Shown: piece after piece, positions 36,825 to 46,726 of the stretch
Layout: each line of letters begins with the position of its first letter
Numbering within the stretch: the first letter of the stretch is position 1
DNA from: Yersinia mollaretii ATCC 43969
GTDB taxonomy: Bacteria > Pseudomonadota > Gammaproteobacteria > Enterobacterales > Enterobacteriaceae
Direction of reading: 5' to 3'
NCBI RefSeq assembly: GCF_013282725.1
Contig: NZ_CP054043.1
Span: 3,224,001-3,288,000, forward strand
DNA length: 64,000 nt
Notes under the pieces: model-generated
What the model saw: the letters and a program-made list of their open reading frames with translations, nothing else
Told to the model about the DNA's origin: nothing
Databases searched by the model: none
Program-made: the position numbers and the translations under genes

Positions 36825-37382
36825 TCAGTAGGTGACCGTCACTAATAATGTGTCGGTATAATTACCCGCCGTTGGCAAAGTATTGCTGGCAAATAATTGC
36901 GCATATAAATTGATTTGCTGGGTGGTATTGGTGGCGTTAAAAGCTTTGGTGGTCCCACCGTTGCTGCCACTGCCCCAAATGACGCTGTAGGCGCTGTCCT
37001 GAAATATTTGATAGAGCAGAAACTCGCCCGTGGTGCTGTTCAGTAGCCGTCTGCCAGATGAGATATTACCCGCGCTGTTGGCCCCGCTATTGAGTGCCAG
37101 TGTCATACTGGTGGTGGCGTTACATTGGATCACTATTGAGCCGGCGTTTTGACTTGAGATGATGTTGATAGCGGTGGAGAGTGACGAGACATTGCCAAAA
37201 TTCAGGGCGCCAAAGCTAGTGGCATCGGCAGTGCCACTGCCCAGTATGCAGCCGGGTAATATTGTTGCTTTAACGGCAAAAGGGCTGGTCAGGGTATCCC
37301 CATAACTATTCGCCACAGAGAAGCTGAGTAGGTTAAGCAGCAGCAACTGGGTTAATGTCGGGTAGAAACGATTTTTTGCCAT
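36825..37382 (-). CDS. Fimbrial subunit, spore coat U domain (CsuB-like)
   Basis: A 185-residue exported SCPU protein. Signal peptide to about residue 28 (SFSVANSYG), then TILPGCILGSGTADATSFGA, LNFGNVS, and the closing NYTDTLLVTVTY. The conserved cysteine pair (PGC, IQCNA) is kept. Starts 12 bases after the stop of the previous subunit gene. Archaic pili use such domains as minor subunits; major/minor roles here are guessed from position. Confidence 0.87.
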   Translation of the reverse strand: MAKNRFYPTLTQLLLLNLLSFSVANSYGDTLTSPFAVKATILPGCILGSGTADATSFGALNFGNVSSLSTAINIISSQNAGSIVIQCNATTSMTLALNSGANSAGNISSGRRLLNSTTGEFLLYQIFQDSAYSVIWGSGSNGGTTKAFNATNTTQQINLYAQLFASNTLPTAGNYTDTLLVTVTY

Positions 37383-37394
37383 ATTCCCCCATCC

Positions 37395-37904
37395 TTACCA
37401 ATTGATGGTGACTTGAACGGTATCGGTGTAAGCCCCTGCCGCAGGGGTGCTTTGTGCCGGTATTAGCCCATAAATGGGCAAGATTATCGGCTGCCCAGTA
37501 GCCACCTGTGAAACCCCCACAATGTTGTCCCAAATATGGCTGTGGGCTGCGTCGGTATACAGGTTGTAATTCACATGTTGGCCTATTGGCCCACCCGCCA
37601 AATAGCGGCTGCTGGTATTGCCGCTTTGCCCGCCACTGAGTAATACGCTAAAGCTGGTTTTGTTACTGCACTGAACCGAAATGGCCCCGTTGTTGGTTTG
37701 CCCGGTCACAGCAATCGGAGTGTTGAGGACGGTGGCTGAGCCAAAATTCAAGCTCCCAAAGCTGGTGGCCCCGCCAACAAGCGTGCCCGCGATACAGGTC
37801 GGCAATAAGGTGGCGGTGACTGTGATGTTGGCGGTCTTGGTTACGGCATAGACCGGATAAGCTCGCAGTAATGACAGACAGATAAAGAGCCATAACAGCG
37901 CCAT
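37395..37904 (-). CDS. Fimbrial subunit, spore coat U domain (CsuA-like)
   Basis: A 169-residue exported SCPU protein: LLPTCIAGTLVGGATSFGSL, LNFGSATVLN, VQCSNKTSFSVLL and the ending AYTDTVQVTINW. I prefer the ATG at 37902-37904, which gives a direct signal peptide (MALLWLFICLSLL, ending PVYA) and has GACGAG upstream. A start at 37964 overlaps the previous stop by 7 bases and would add 20 polar residues before the signal. Either may be used. Confidence 0.82.
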   Translation of the reverse strand: MALLWLFICLSLLRAYPVYAVTKTANITVTATLLPTCIAGTLVGGATSFGSLNFGSATVLNTPIAVTGQTNNGAISVQCSNKTSFSVLLSGGQSGNTSSRYLAGGPIGQHVNYNLYTDAAHSHIWDNIVGVSQVATGQPIILPIYGLIPAQSTPAAGAYTDTVQVTINW

Positions 37905-37957
37905 TTTCTCGTCATTGATCGGCGAGTTATCCGGGGTGATATCCCATATCATGTTCA

Positions 37958-38497
37958 CTACCAAGAGACAGTCACGTTTACCGTGTCGGTATAGGTGCTC
38001 ACACTTGGTGTTGTCTGTACCGGGACTTCACTGTAAATGGTGAGTGGGATAGGGGTGGCGATGGCCGTTGCAGTGCCCGTGAGCAGCCCAGCGCCAGATG
38101 TCCCCCACGGGACGGTATAGGCACTGTCGTTATACAAATTGTAATTCACAAACTCTGATGTCCCGCCAGCTAATCGGCGTTGGTTCGAGGAAGCATGGGT
38201 ACCATTATCTATTGCGATGCTGTAGGCCGTTCCGGCGCTGCAATATAAATTTAGCGGGCCATTGCCGCTATTGTTATACGCCTGTCTGATGCGGACATTT
38301 AAGTCGGGTACTGAACCAAAGTTAACCGTGCCTAAGTTAGTCAGCCCTCCGGGGGCTGTACCGTCATTGATATAGCATCCGGTGATGATTGATAATGTGA
38401 GTGCCAACGACCCTGATATCGTCCCTGCACTTTCTACTGGTGGAGCGGATTGCAATAAAGCCATCGCACCTATAATCAGTAAGGGTTTCTTCATCAT
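37958..38497 (-). CDS. Fimbrial subunit, spore coat U domain (CsuA/B-like, probable major pilin)
   Basis: A 179-residue exported SCPU protein: signal peptide ending VESAG, then TGCYINDGTAPGGLTNLGTV, VNFGSV, LYCSAGTAYSIAI and TYTDTVNVTVSW. AAGGAAAA serves the ATG at 38495-38497 (a second ATG follows; an earlier one at 38512 is less likely). As first gene of the operon it is the candidate main pilin, following the csuA/B position. Confidence 0.85.
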   Translation of the reverse strand: MMKKPLLIIGAMALLQSAPPVESAGTISGSLALTLSIITGCYINDGTAPGGLTNLGTVNFGSVPDLNVRIRQAYNNSGNGPLNLYCSAGTAYSIAIDNGTHASSNQRRLAGGTSEFVNYNLYNDSAYTVPWGTSGAGLLTGTATAIATPIPLTIYSEVPVQTTPSVSTYTDTVNVTVSW

Positions 38498-38822
38498 TTT
38501 TTCCTTAATCATATAATTTGAAGCCAGACAGTCTAAAACCGAGTTGTGCCAATCACGTCGCGCAACTGAGATTTATGGAGCTAATCATTAAAAATTCTAG
38601 ACATTTAATTAATAGCAGTAAGATTTGGAAAGTGTCTAAAATTAATTAAAAAATCGCGCATCTATGTCATTTTTATCATTTATTTTGTATTTGCTGGATT
38701 CGGAGGAGTGAATCTGCTACTCCTCTCTATTTAAGCAAAATTGATGCTTTCGTCGTGAAATATTGATTTGAATCCATTCAGCATAAAAATTAATTTGAAA
38801 TTTATTTTTATGCTGTCGATAA
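38498..38822 (-). promoter_or_regulatory. Promoter region of the fimbrial operon
   Basis: This 325-base, AT-rich stretch between the fimbrial operon and the MFS gene has no coding frame worth calling. Such AT-rich regions before pilus operons are usually bound by H-NS; no specific operator is recognised. Confidence 0.45.
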
Positions 38823-40256
38823 TCATTGATTAGATTTATTTTTAGAATATTTTACGGCGACCCAGAGTCCCGTCATCCCTAATAGCGCCGCGACGGCGTA
38901 AGTGAGTCGCATCCCTTCACTGATTTGGCTAACAGTCGCCCACTGAATATCGTGGGATGAGCTAGCAAACGCAAAAATAGCCCCCATGACTGATGCGCCC
39001 GTCATTAACCCCAGATTGCGCGCAAGGTTCAACATGCCAGAAACCACCCCCCTCTGGTCGGCCCCGACCGCACTAATCATCACTGTATTGTTTGCCGCCT
39101 GAAAGATGGCATAGCCCGCCGTCATCAGGCAGACCGGTACGACGTAACCCAGGATACCCGCAGCAGGCGATATCATCGTTAACACCATTGCCCCGAGAGT
39201 AAGAGCCGATAGCCCGACAATTACCATGCCTTTAGCCCCGAATCGGTCCACCAGATAGCCAGCAGGCACGCCACACAATGCGGCAATCACCGGGCCGCCT
39301 GACATGGCTAACCCGACCCACTCAGCGGGCAGGTTTAAGGCTAGCGAAAGATAGAATGGCCCCACGACCAGAGTCGCCATCATTATTGTGGTGACTAATA
39401 CACTGGTGATCAGCCCGCTACGCAATACCGGTTGGCGTAACATTGCGATTTGAATTAATGGATATGCCGCTCTACTTTCGGCCCAGCCAAAAAGTCCGAC
39501 ACCGATTGCAGCTCCCACGAGTAGGACGAAGTTGAGCACTGTGAATGTGCCGTGACCCAGTGTCATCGAGAGCGCGTAGAGGGCCAAGGTTAAGCCCAGT
39601 AGTAATATGCCGAGGGGATCAAAACCGGTTATGGGCTTTGGGGTTTGTGGTGATGGGGCGGCAGGCGGCGGCAGGTAGCGGGAGACCAGTAGCCATGCCA
39701 ATAGCCCAAAAGGGAGGGTGATCAGGAACATGGCGGGCCAGCCGAATTCGGCAATTAACACGCCGCCGAGTGATGGCCCAAGGGCCGTCCCAATGGCGGA
39801 TAGGGTGCCCAGCATTCCCATGACGCGCCCCGTTTTCCCCTGACTGATGGTTTCCCCCACCAATGCCAGTGTGAGTGTCATCATGGCGGCGGCCCCCAAT
39901 CCCTGAAATACGCGGGCCGCAATTAACAGCTCAATGCGGGGGGCCAGTGCACAACCCAGCGAGGCGAGGGTGAATAGTGCAATGCCTGCTTTCAACAGCA
40001 GGCGCTTATTGATGATATCTCCCATGCGCCCAATGGTGATAGCAGAGGTGGTAATGGCCAGTAAATAGGCTAAAACCACCCATTGCGCCTCTTGAAATGA
40101 GGCGTTGAACGCCTGAGTTAAAGTGGGTAATCCGACATTGGCAATACTGGTGGCGAGTGAAGAGAGCAGCATCGGCAGTGAGAGGCTGATGATGACTTTT
40201 CGTAATGTTGTTTTATCGGCAACGGAAATATCAATGCTATTGGTATCACTTTTCAT
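38823..40256 (-). CDS. MFS drug transporter, DHA2-type (14 TM)
   Basis: A 477-residue inner membrane protein with about 14 hydrophobic segments. Motif A-like GRMGDIINKRLLLKAG follows the second helix, RVFQGLGAAAMM and the motif C-like LGPSLGGVL fit drug:H+ antiporters of the EmrB/QacA type. The divergent neighbour is a LysR regulator sharing a 129-base promoter region, so the gene is probably induced by the regulator's ligand. Substrate unknown. Confidence 0.88.
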   Translation of the reverse strand: MKSDTNSIDISVADKTTLRKVIISLSLPMLLSSLATSIANVGLPTLTQAFNASFQEAQWVVLAYLLAITTSAITIGRMGDIINKRLLLKAGIALFTLASLGCALAPRIELLIAARVFQGLGAAAMMTLTLALVGETISQGKTGRVMGMLGTLSAIGTALGPSLGGVLIAEFGWPAMFLITLPFGLLAWLLVSRYLPPPAAPSPQTPKPITGFDPLGILLLGLTLALYALSMTLGHGTFTVLNFVLLVGAAIGVGLFGWAESRAAYPLIQIAMLRQPVLRSGLITSVLVTTIMMATLVVGPFYLSLALNLPAEWVGLAMSGGPVIAALCGVPAGYLVDRFGAKGMVIVGLSALTLGAMVLTMISPAAGILGYVVPVCLMTAGYAIFQAANNTVMISAVGADQRGVVSGMLNLARNLGLMTGASVMGAIFAFASSSHDIQWATVSQISEGMRLTYAVAALLGMTGLWVAVKYSKNKSNQ

Positions 40257-40303
40257 CTATGGGTTAACGCCTGAAAGACCAGAACAAAAGCCTATGCCAT
40301 TGC

Positions 40304-40338
40304 ATAAGCTGGCGGAAGACGCACGACATACAGCTTAT
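40304..40338. promoter_or_regulatory. Inverted repeat between divergent MFS and LysR genes
   Basis: ATAAGCTG at 40304-40311 and CAGCTTAT at 40331-40338 are an exact 8-bp inverted repeat 19 bases apart. Its place 48 bases before the LysR start fits a LysR-type operator, although the spacing is longer than the usual T-N11-A. Confidence 0.45.
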
Positions 40339-40385
40339 TGATGCGTTTGACGCCATGTTATGTGTCACTGTGCTAGAGTTAGAAC

Positions 40386-41318
40386 ATGACAAAACCTGAT
40401 TTGAACTTATTAATTACCCTGAACGTGCTACTGGCAGAGGGCAGTGTGGTGCGTGCGGCTCAACGATTAGGGCTTAGCCCTTCGGCGATGAGCCGAGCAC
40501 TGGCGCGATTGCGTAAGACGACGGGCGATCCCTTGCTGGTCAGGGCCGGGCGGGTGTTAGTACCGACACCCAGAGCGATGGAACTGCGGGAGCAGGTTAG
40601 CCAATTAGTGCAGGAGGTGACCTCGGTTCTGCGCCCAGCGGAGAGGTTGGATCTCACTCAGTTGATGCGCACTTTTACGTTGCGCACCCGTGATGGCTTC
40701 GTCGAAAACTTTGGTGCGCCATTGCTGGAACGAGTGCGTCAGGAAGCACCGGGCGTACAGTTGCGTTTTATGCAAAAACTGAATAAAGAGAGTGCACTGC
40801 TGCGTGAGGGGATCGTGGATTTGGAGACCGGAGTAGTGAGCAGTATGACCAGCCCTGAGTTGCGCACCCGAGCACTGTTCAGTGACCATTTTATTGGGGT
40901 GGTGCGGGCCGGTCATCCTTTGAGCGAAGGGGGGATAACTGCCGCCCGTTACGCGGCGCAGGGCCACATTATGATCTCACGGCGTCAGGGCCACAAAGGG
41001 GGGATTGATGATGTATTGCAACAACTGGGGCTGGAAAGAGAGGTGTTGACTTCGGTTGACGGCATTTCGACGGCATTGGCACTGGCGAAAGATTCTGACT
41101 TGATAGCCACAGTGCCCGAACGCCATAGCCTGAATCTCCGCCGTGGGATGTTCAGTTTCCCACTGCCGATAACCTTGCCCAGTATCACGATATCGATGTT
41201 ATGGCATCCACGAATGGATGCCGATCCGGCACATCGCTGGTTGCGTCAATGCGTGCAAGAGGTCTGTGGCATGGACTATCAGGGCAACTCACAACGAACT
41301 GCCCTGATTAATCCTTAA
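40386..41318 (+). CDS. LysR family transcriptional regulator
   Basis: A 310-residue regulator. The N-terminal winged HTH (NLLITLNVLLAEGSVVRAAQ, RLGLSPSAMSRALARLR) is followed by a substrate-binding domain from about residue 95. The form SPSAMSRALARLRK and the LRTRDGFVENFG opening place it near the NodD/PcpR-like subgroup. It probably controls the divergent MFS exporter. The last 4 bases overlap the end of letB on the other strand. Confidence 0.88.
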   Translation: MTKPDLNLLITLNVLLAEGSVVRAAQRLGLSPSAMSRALARLRKTTGDPLLVRAGRVLVPTPRAMELREQVSQLVQEVTSVLRPAERLDLTQLMRTFTLRTRDGFVENFGAPLLERVRQEAPGVQLRFMQKLNKESALLREGIVDLETGVVSSMTSPELRTRALFSDHFIGVVRAGHPLSEGGITAARYAAQGHIMISRRQGHKGGIDDVLQQLGLEREVLTSVDGISTALALAKDSDLIATVPERHSLNLRRGMFSFPLPITLPSITISMLWHPRMDADPAHRWLRQCVQEVCGMDYQGNSQRTALINP

Positions 41319-43945
41319 AAGCGAGGGATGGCGGTTCCCCAGTTGCGCCACTCCTTCGGCTCTTCGGCATTCAGTAAGAAGTGCTGATTCACACTGGCTT
41401 TGGGTGCCAATGGCGTGGTCGGTGGGGTAGCGAAGGCAATTCCGCCGCGAATAAATTGTTGGAAGGTGCCACTTTTCACCACACCGCCGGTCAGACCGAA
41501 CTCGAGGTTATAACCGGATGCCAACCAGAAGACACTGTTTTGCCGCACCAATTGCTGGAACTTCTGACTGATGCGCAGCGAAACTTGCACGCGATCAGAC
41601 ATCGCACCCAGATTAAACCCAGTGACGGTTCCCACTTCAAGCCCCCGGAACAGCACGGGTGTCCCGACCTGTAAAGAGCCAGCTTCTGCGGTATCGAGAA
41701 TAATGCTAAGGCCATCGAGATAGCGAGAGTCGGTGATAGTGGCGGTTTGCAGCTCAAAAATCCGTAGCGTGTCGCCTTTACCCGGCTCCACATTTATGTA
41801 TGGCTGGAAGAGGGTATCCAGATTACTGACCCCAGCAGCCGAGATCTCTGGCGACACAATGGCGAAGCGGCTCCCCCCTCGGGCAAAGTTCTGCACATAT
41901 TCCGGGTAGAGTACCGCCTTAGCCAAGACTTCATTGCGCTCGGGGATCAGCTTGAGCGATTCAACCTGACCAATATTGATGCCCAGATAGCGAATCGGCA
42001 TACCTGCCGCCAGTTTACTGGCGTCAAAGGTGCGCAATGTAATCTGGCTGCCGACCGCCCGTGCGGCGGTTTCATTGCCATACAGGGTACGCTTGGTCCC
42101 TTTGTCCAGTGTGACTCCTTCCAGATTATCGAAGCTGATAGCCCCTTTTAAAGCGCGATTCAGCGGAGATGCCTGCACGGTTAAGCCACTGCCGTTAAGC
42201 TGCACTTTTGCGCCCCCTTCGGCCCAGAAAATACTCTTATCAGTTAGCAGCTTGCGATATTCTGGCTGAATATAGACATCCACTTCGAACTCATTGGCTT
42301 TGGGCCTAATCTGAGTAATTTCGCCCACCTGAAACTTGCGATACAGCACCACTGAACCGGTTTGCACATCCGGCAAGCTGCTGGCGGTCAATGTCAGCGT
42401 GGTGGCCGGGGCGTTACCTAAAATGCCATCAGTCGCTTTAGCTATGCTGCTATACAGCGGATACTTATTCAGCGGATCGCCTTTACCGCCCGGCAATATC
42501 AGAATGCCGCCATCAATCCACTCCTGCGCGCTGGCACCCTGAATATCAATGCCATCAATGCCGAGTTTGACATCAAGGCGACTGTTCACCACAAACTTAC
42601 TGTCTTTATGCACCAGATCGCGGTATTTAGCTTCAATGGCTGCCGTGAAGTTCACTCCGCTGGCGGACAACTCGCGTGTGAGTACTTGACCGATTTTGAT
42701 GCCATGCAACGAAATGGGTTGGCCGACATCAATGCCATAGCTTTGAGGTGCGGTTAATTGTAACGCCAGCACATTGGGTTGCTGCAACAAGCTTTTGCTG
42801 CTGGGCAGAACTGTGAAGTGCTTTTGCGGCTCGCCTTCACCGGGGATAAGCTCCAGTGTATTGCCCGTCAAAAGCTCACTCAGCTTGGCATCACTCAGAC
42901 TAATTCGTGGGCTATTCATCTCAATGCGGCTACCCGTGCGCATCAAATCGACCACGGAAGGATCAATGGTCAGTTCACCTGTCACTCTGCTGTCCGGCTG
43001 GAGGGTCATTTTGGTCAGCGTACCCACTTGTAAACCCTGATAAATCAGTGGGGTGCGCCCCTCACTTAAGCTATTGCCATTGGGTAAATCCAGCGTGATC
43101 GCCACGCCGCGTTGGCTGTGTGCTAAGTCAGGATAAAGTTGGAAGGGTTGGTCCGGTTTGGCATCCTGACTTTTTTGTGGCGAGTCAAAGGCAATCGCGC
43201 CATTGACCAGCGCCGCTAGACTTTCCATCTGTACCGACGCACCGCTCAGACTGAAATCGCCTTTAAAACCAGAGACATTCCAGAAACGGGTATCATTTTT
43301 GACCAGTTTGGCAAAGCGACGATCAATCAGCACATCAATAACTACGCCGTTATTATCCGGCGCAATGTTGTAATCGTACACTTTGCCCACCGGAATTTTA
43401 CGGTAGTAAACCAGTGAACCACTATTGAGTGACCCCAAGTCCGGTGCATGAAGATGAACCATCAATTCGCCGGTATTGAGGCGAAATTTGGGTTGGGTAT
43501 CCAGCGCTGTAAAGTGGCTCTGCGGTTTGCCTTCGCCCGGCATCATGCCGATATAGTTCCCGCCCACCAAGGCATCCAAGCCAGAAACGCCCGCCAAAGA
43601 GGCTTTCGGCGTCACTAGCCAGAACTGCGTGCCGTCGCGCAGTGAATCTTCCATATCGTTTTTGATACTGGCGGTAACTTTAATATTACGCAGGTCATCA
43701 TCGAGACTGATGGATTGCACCATCCCAACCTCCACACCCTGATAGCGAATGGGGGTGCGCCCCGCCACAATCCCGGCGGCAGACTGGAAATCAATGGTGA
43801 CTTCTGTGCCACGCTCTTGCCAGTTGTTATAGACCAGCCAACTGGCGATCAGCAGGGCAATAAAGGGCAATAACCAGAAAGGGGATATCCGGCGTTTATG
43901 CTTAATGTGAGCCTCAGTCGGTGTACTCGGCGTTTCCTGTTGCAT
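41315..43945 (-). CDS. letB: Lipid transport protein LetB (YebT), seven MCE domains
   Basis: An 876-residue protein (E. coli 877) anchored by one membrane helix (residues ~22-42, [17 protein letters not shown]) and composed of seven MCE domains that stack into a tunnel across the periplasm for phospholipid transport. Repeats such as [20 protein letters not shown], and [20 protein letters not shown] in the first domain, match. I chose the ATG at 43943-43945, giving MQQETPS; an ATG two codons earlier is possible. The gene overlaps letA by 32 bases. It ends convergently with the LysR gene. Confidence 0.95.
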   Translation of the reverse strand: MQQETPSTPTEAHIKHKRRISPFWLLPFIALLIASWLVYNNWQERGTEVTIDFQSAAGIVAGRTPIRYQGVEVGMVQSISLDDDLRNIKVTASIKNDMEDSLRDGTQFWLVTPKASLAGVSGLDALVGGNYIGMMPGEGKPQSHFTALDTQPKFRLNTGELMVHLHAPDLGSLNSGSLVYYRKIPVGKVYDYNIAPDNNGVVIDVLIDRRFAKLVKNDTRFWNVSGFKGDFSLSGASVQMESLAALVNGAIAFDSPQKSQDAKPDQPFQLYPDLAHSQRGVAITLDLPNGNSLSEGRTPLIYQGLQVGTLTKMTLQPDSRVTGELTIDPSVVDLMRTGSRIEMNSPRISLSDAKLSELLTGNTLELIPGEGEPQKHFTVLPSSKSLLQQPNVLALQLTAPQSYGIDVGQPISLHGIKIGQVLTRELSASGVNFTAAIEAKYRDLVHKDSKFVVNSRLDVKLGIDGIDIQGASAQEWIDGGILILPGGKGDPLNKYPLYSSIAKATDGILGNAPATTLTLTASSLPDVQTGSVVLYRKFQVGEITQIRPKANEFEVDVYIQPEYRKLLTDKSIFWAEGGAKVQLNGSGLTVQASPLNRALKGAISFDNLEGVTLDKGTKRTLYGNETAARAVGSQITLRTFDASKLAAGMPIRYLGINIGQVESLKLIPERNEVLAKAVLYPEYVQNFARGGSRFAIVSPEISAAGVSNLDTLFQPYINVEPGKGDTLRIFELQTATITDSRYLDGLSIILDTAEAGSLQVGTPVLFRGLEVGTVTGFNLGAMSDRVQVSLRISQKFQQLVRQNSVFWLASGYNLEFGLTGGVVKSGTFQQFIRGGIAFATPPTTPLAPKASVNQHFLLNAEEPKEWRNWGTAIPRF

Positions 43946-45161
43946 GTGCATCCCAAATCAATCGGCTATCCAGCCATTCGACAGCAAGAATAGTCAAAAT
44001 GACCGCAGTCCCAAAATAGAAGGCTGCTGGCCCCATAGTGAAGGAGAGGAGCTGATCACGATTAATCAGCGACATCATTAACGCAATAACAAAGAGATCA
44101 AGCATTGACCAGCGGCCAATCCAAGTAATCAGTCGCAGTAAACGCATGCGGGTTTTTAAGCTGTGCTGTGTCTTGAGATGAATGCTGAGCAACAAGGTGA
44201 TCAGGACAATGACTTTGGTAAAGGGCACCAGCACACTGGCAATAAACACCACAGCGGCAATGGGCAGGTTACCCGATGAGGCCAGAGAGACGACGCCAGA
44301 GAAGATCGTATCCTCCATGCGAGTCCCGTTGGCATAAACAATGGATATGGGTAATAGGTTAGCAGGCAACAGTAAGACTATCGAGGCAATGAGCGCCGCC
44401 CAGGTTTTTTGGAGGCTATGGCGACGGCGATGGCGTAAAGGGGTGTGGCAACGGGGGCAGCGTCCACGCTCATCAGAGTGTCCGGTGTAGTGGCATGACA
44501 AGCAGATGCGCAATGTTTCCCGTGGGCCGGAGGGCTGCTCTTGCGGATAGAAGCGCTCCCACAACTGCTCTAGATTTAGGTGCACCAGTGTCAGAATACT
44601 CAGTAATGTTAAGGCCAAATACGCGACCAAGCCGCCACCGGGCATCACGTCAGCGTACTCTTTGACCTTAATGCAGGCCACTGCCATACCAATCAGGTAG
44701 ATATCCAGCATCACCCACTCTTTTAACCGCTCTAGCATCAGTAATATGGGCCGCAGGTTCATGCCAATTCGACTGCCAATGCGCAGATAAAGAATCGATA
44801 CGGTGAGGGTAATAGGGGCACCGAGAACACAAAATGCCACCATACTGGCGGTGATCGGGTGGCCCTGACGACTCATCTGCCAGATACCCTCTAATAGGCT
44901 GGCGTCAATCCGTGTACCGAGTAGGCGAATGGTGATCAGTGGCTCAGTGAAAGCAAAAGGCATCAGCAATAGCATGGCGACTGCCATTGCGGTCAGGCGG
45001 GTCAGTGACCAGTCGCGTCCACTGGCAATTTTGGCACTGCAACGTGGGCAATAGGCTATCTGGCTGCCATTGAGTGGCGGCAAAGTAAACAGCGCATCGC
45101 ATTGGCAGCATCGCTGAGCCCGTGCGGTGGAGAGTGGCCGTTGAATGGCATGAACCTTCAT
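43914..45161 (-). CDS. letA: Lipid transport membrane protein LetA (YebS)
   Basis: A 415-residue inner membrane protein of the PqiA family. It has two zinc-ribbon pairs (CCQCDALF with YCPRCSAK, and CLSCHYTG with CPRCHTPL), each preceding a four-helix membrane bundle. It works with LetB in lipid trafficking between membranes. ATG at 45159-45161; the 3' end overlaps letB, showing an operon. Length agrees with E. coli YebS (427). Confidence 0.94.
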   Translation of the reverse strand: MKVHAIQRPLSTARAQRCCQCDALFTLPPLNGSQIAYCPRCSAKIASGRDWSLTRLTAMAVAMLLLMPFAFTEPLITIRLLGTRIDASLLEGIWQMSRQGHPITASMVAFCVLGAPITLTVSILYLRIGSRIGMNLRPILLMLERLKEWVMLDIYLIGMAVACIKVKEYADVMPGGGLVAYLALTLLSILTLVHLNLEQLWERFYPQEQPSGPRETLRICLSCHYTGHSDERGRCPRCHTPLRHRRRHSLQKTWAALIASIVLLLPANLLPISIVYANGTRMEDTIFSGVVSLASSGNLPIAAVVFIASVLVPFTKVIVLITLLLSIHLKTQHSLKTRMRLLRLITWIGRWSMLDLFVIALMMSLINRDQLLSFTMGPAAFYFGTAVILTILAVEWLDSRLIWDAHATGNAEYTD

Positions 45162-45385
45162 ATATAAAACCCTGACACCGACACCGGTTTATAAAGAATA
45201 GCGCGGATGTTAGCAGAGCAAGAGGTCAAAACAAGGGGCAAAAGAGGCCAAATCATCAATATTGATAACTCATTTACTTTGTTACTGTTGAATAACCTTG
45301 TGGCAAAGGGCATTTAATGATTATTTTATATAAGCCAAGCACAATCATTGCCTCTGGCTATTCTTGGGTTTCTAACGGTCATTAA

Positions 45386-45883
45386 ATGAAAAAAGCAGAA
45401 TTCTACGCGGAATTAAAACGTGACATGAGTTCCCTGATTGCAGGTGAAACCCATTTTATTGCTACCTTGGCTAACGTCAGCGCCTTACTGTATGAGCGCT
45501 TGGATGGCTTGAATTGGGCAGGATTTTACTTGATTGATGGCAAACAATTGGTGCTTGGGCCTTTTCAGGGGAAAATCGCCTGTGTGCGTATTCCTCTCGG
45601 GAAGGGGGTGTGTGGAACCGCTGTGACGGAAAACCGCGTTCAGCGGGTTGCAGATGTGCATGCATTCCCCGGTCATATTGCTTGTGACGCGGCCAGTAAT
45701 GCTGAAATTGTGCTGCCAATCACGGTGAAGGGTGAAATTATCGGCGTTTTGGATATCGACAGCATTGTTTATGATCGCTTTGATGAAGACGACGAATTGG
45801 GGTTAACCTCAGTAGTGGCGCGGCTTTGCGAGCATCTTGAGCTTTGTGACTGTGCGAAATATGTCACACAGACTGCAAGTTGA
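45386..45883 (+). CDS. msrC: Free methionine-(R)-sulfoxide reductase
   Basis: A 165-residue GAF-domain enzyme that reduces free methionine-R-sulfoxide using thioredoxin. The three redox cysteines lie in GKIACVRIP, GVCGTAV and HIACDAAS, as in E. coli MsrC (YebR). WAGFYLIDGKQLVLGPFQG is typical. It is divergent from letA and followed by proQ on the same strand, as in E. coli. Confidence 0.94.
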   Translation: MKKAEFYAELKRDMSSLIAGETHFIATLANVSALLYERLDGLNWAGFYLIDGKQLVLGPFQGKIACVRIPLGKGVCGTAVTENRVQRVADVHAFPGHIACDAASNAEIVLPITVKGEIIGVLDIDSIVYDRFDEDDELGLTSVVARLCEHLELCDCAKYVTQTAS

Positions 45884-45910
45884 TATACGGATAACGTGGC
45901 AATTGCTGAT

Positions 45911-45930
45911 GGCGTCATTATAATGACGCC
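45911..45930. terminator. Perfect 20-bp palindrome between msrC and proQ
   Basis: GGCGTCAT and ATGACGCC pair exactly around TATA. It is likely the msrC terminator, or an operator before proQ; the following bases (TGTT) give a weak T-run. Confidence 0.55.
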
Positions 45931-45978
45931 TGTTCATGCCTGCGCTGGTTGGCAAACCCGTTGTAATCAGGAAATTTC

Positions 45979-46707
45979 ATGGAAAATCAACCTAAGTTGA
46001 ACAGTAGTAAAGAAGTCATAGCCTTTTTGGCTGAGCGGTTCCCGCTTTGCTTCACCGCCGAAGGCGAGGCACGTCCACTGAAGATCGGTATTTTTCAAGA
46101 TCTGGTCGAACGTGTTCAGGGGGAAGAGAATTTAAGCAAAACGCAATTGCGTTCTGCGCTGCGTCTCTACACCTCAAGCTGGCGTTATCTTTATGGGGTC
46201 AAAGTCGGTGCTGAGCGTGTTGATCTGGACGGCAACCCTTGTGGTGTGCTGGAAGAGCAACATGTCGAACATGCCCGCAAACAGCTAGAAGAGGCGAAAG
46301 CCCGTGTTCAAGCACAACGTGCTGAGCAACAAGCTAAAAAGCGCGAAGCTGCCATTGCTGCGGGTGAAACCCCAGAGCCACGTCGCCCACGTCCGGCAGG
46401 TAAAAAACCTGCACCGCGTCGTGAAGCGGGTGCTGCTGTGGAGAACCGCAAGCCTCGTCAGTCACCTCGCCCACAGCAGGCTAATCAAAAACAAGCTCGG
46501 CCACCTCGTCCACAGGCCGAGGAGAACCAGCCACGCCCTGTGCCGGTCACAGATATCTCTAAACTGCAAATTGGTCAAGAAATCAAAGTCAGAGCAGGTA
46601 AGAGCGCGATGGACGCAACCGTATTAGAAATCGCTAAAGATGGCGTACGGGTGCAGCTATCTTCCGGTCTGGCGATGATTGTGCGCGCAGAACACTTGCA
46701 GTTCTGA
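45979..46707 (+). CDS. proQ: RNA chaperone ProQ
   Basis: A 242-residue RNA-binding protein (E. coli 232). The N-terminal FinO/ProQ domain (~1-125) contains [37 protein letters not shown] and RVDLDG. A basic, proline-rich, unstructured linker (~130-190; [14 protein letters not shown]) follows, then a Tudor-like C-terminal domain ([27 protein letters not shown]). It binds 3' ends of many sRNAs and mRNAs and was first known for its effect on ProP. AGGAAA precedes the ATG. prc follows after 19 bases. Confidence 0.95.
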   Translation: MENQPKLNSSKEVIAFLAERFPLCFTAEGEARPLKIGIFQDLVERVQGEENLSKTQLRSALRLYTSSWRYLYGVKVGAERVDLDGNPCGVLEEQHVEHARKQLEEAKARVQAQRAEQQAKKREAAIAAGETPEPRRPRPAGKKPAPRREAGAAVENRKPRQSPRPQQANQKQARPPRPQAEENQPRPVPVTDISKLQIGQEIKVRAGKSAMDATVLEIAKDGVRVQLSSGLAMIVRAEHLQF

Positions 46708-46726
46708 TACGGAGGCCAACCTAGGC

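Noticed and set aside
42774..43098. Three overlapping plus-strand frames inside letB
   Set aside because: They are antisense shadows caused by repeated MCE-domain codon use.
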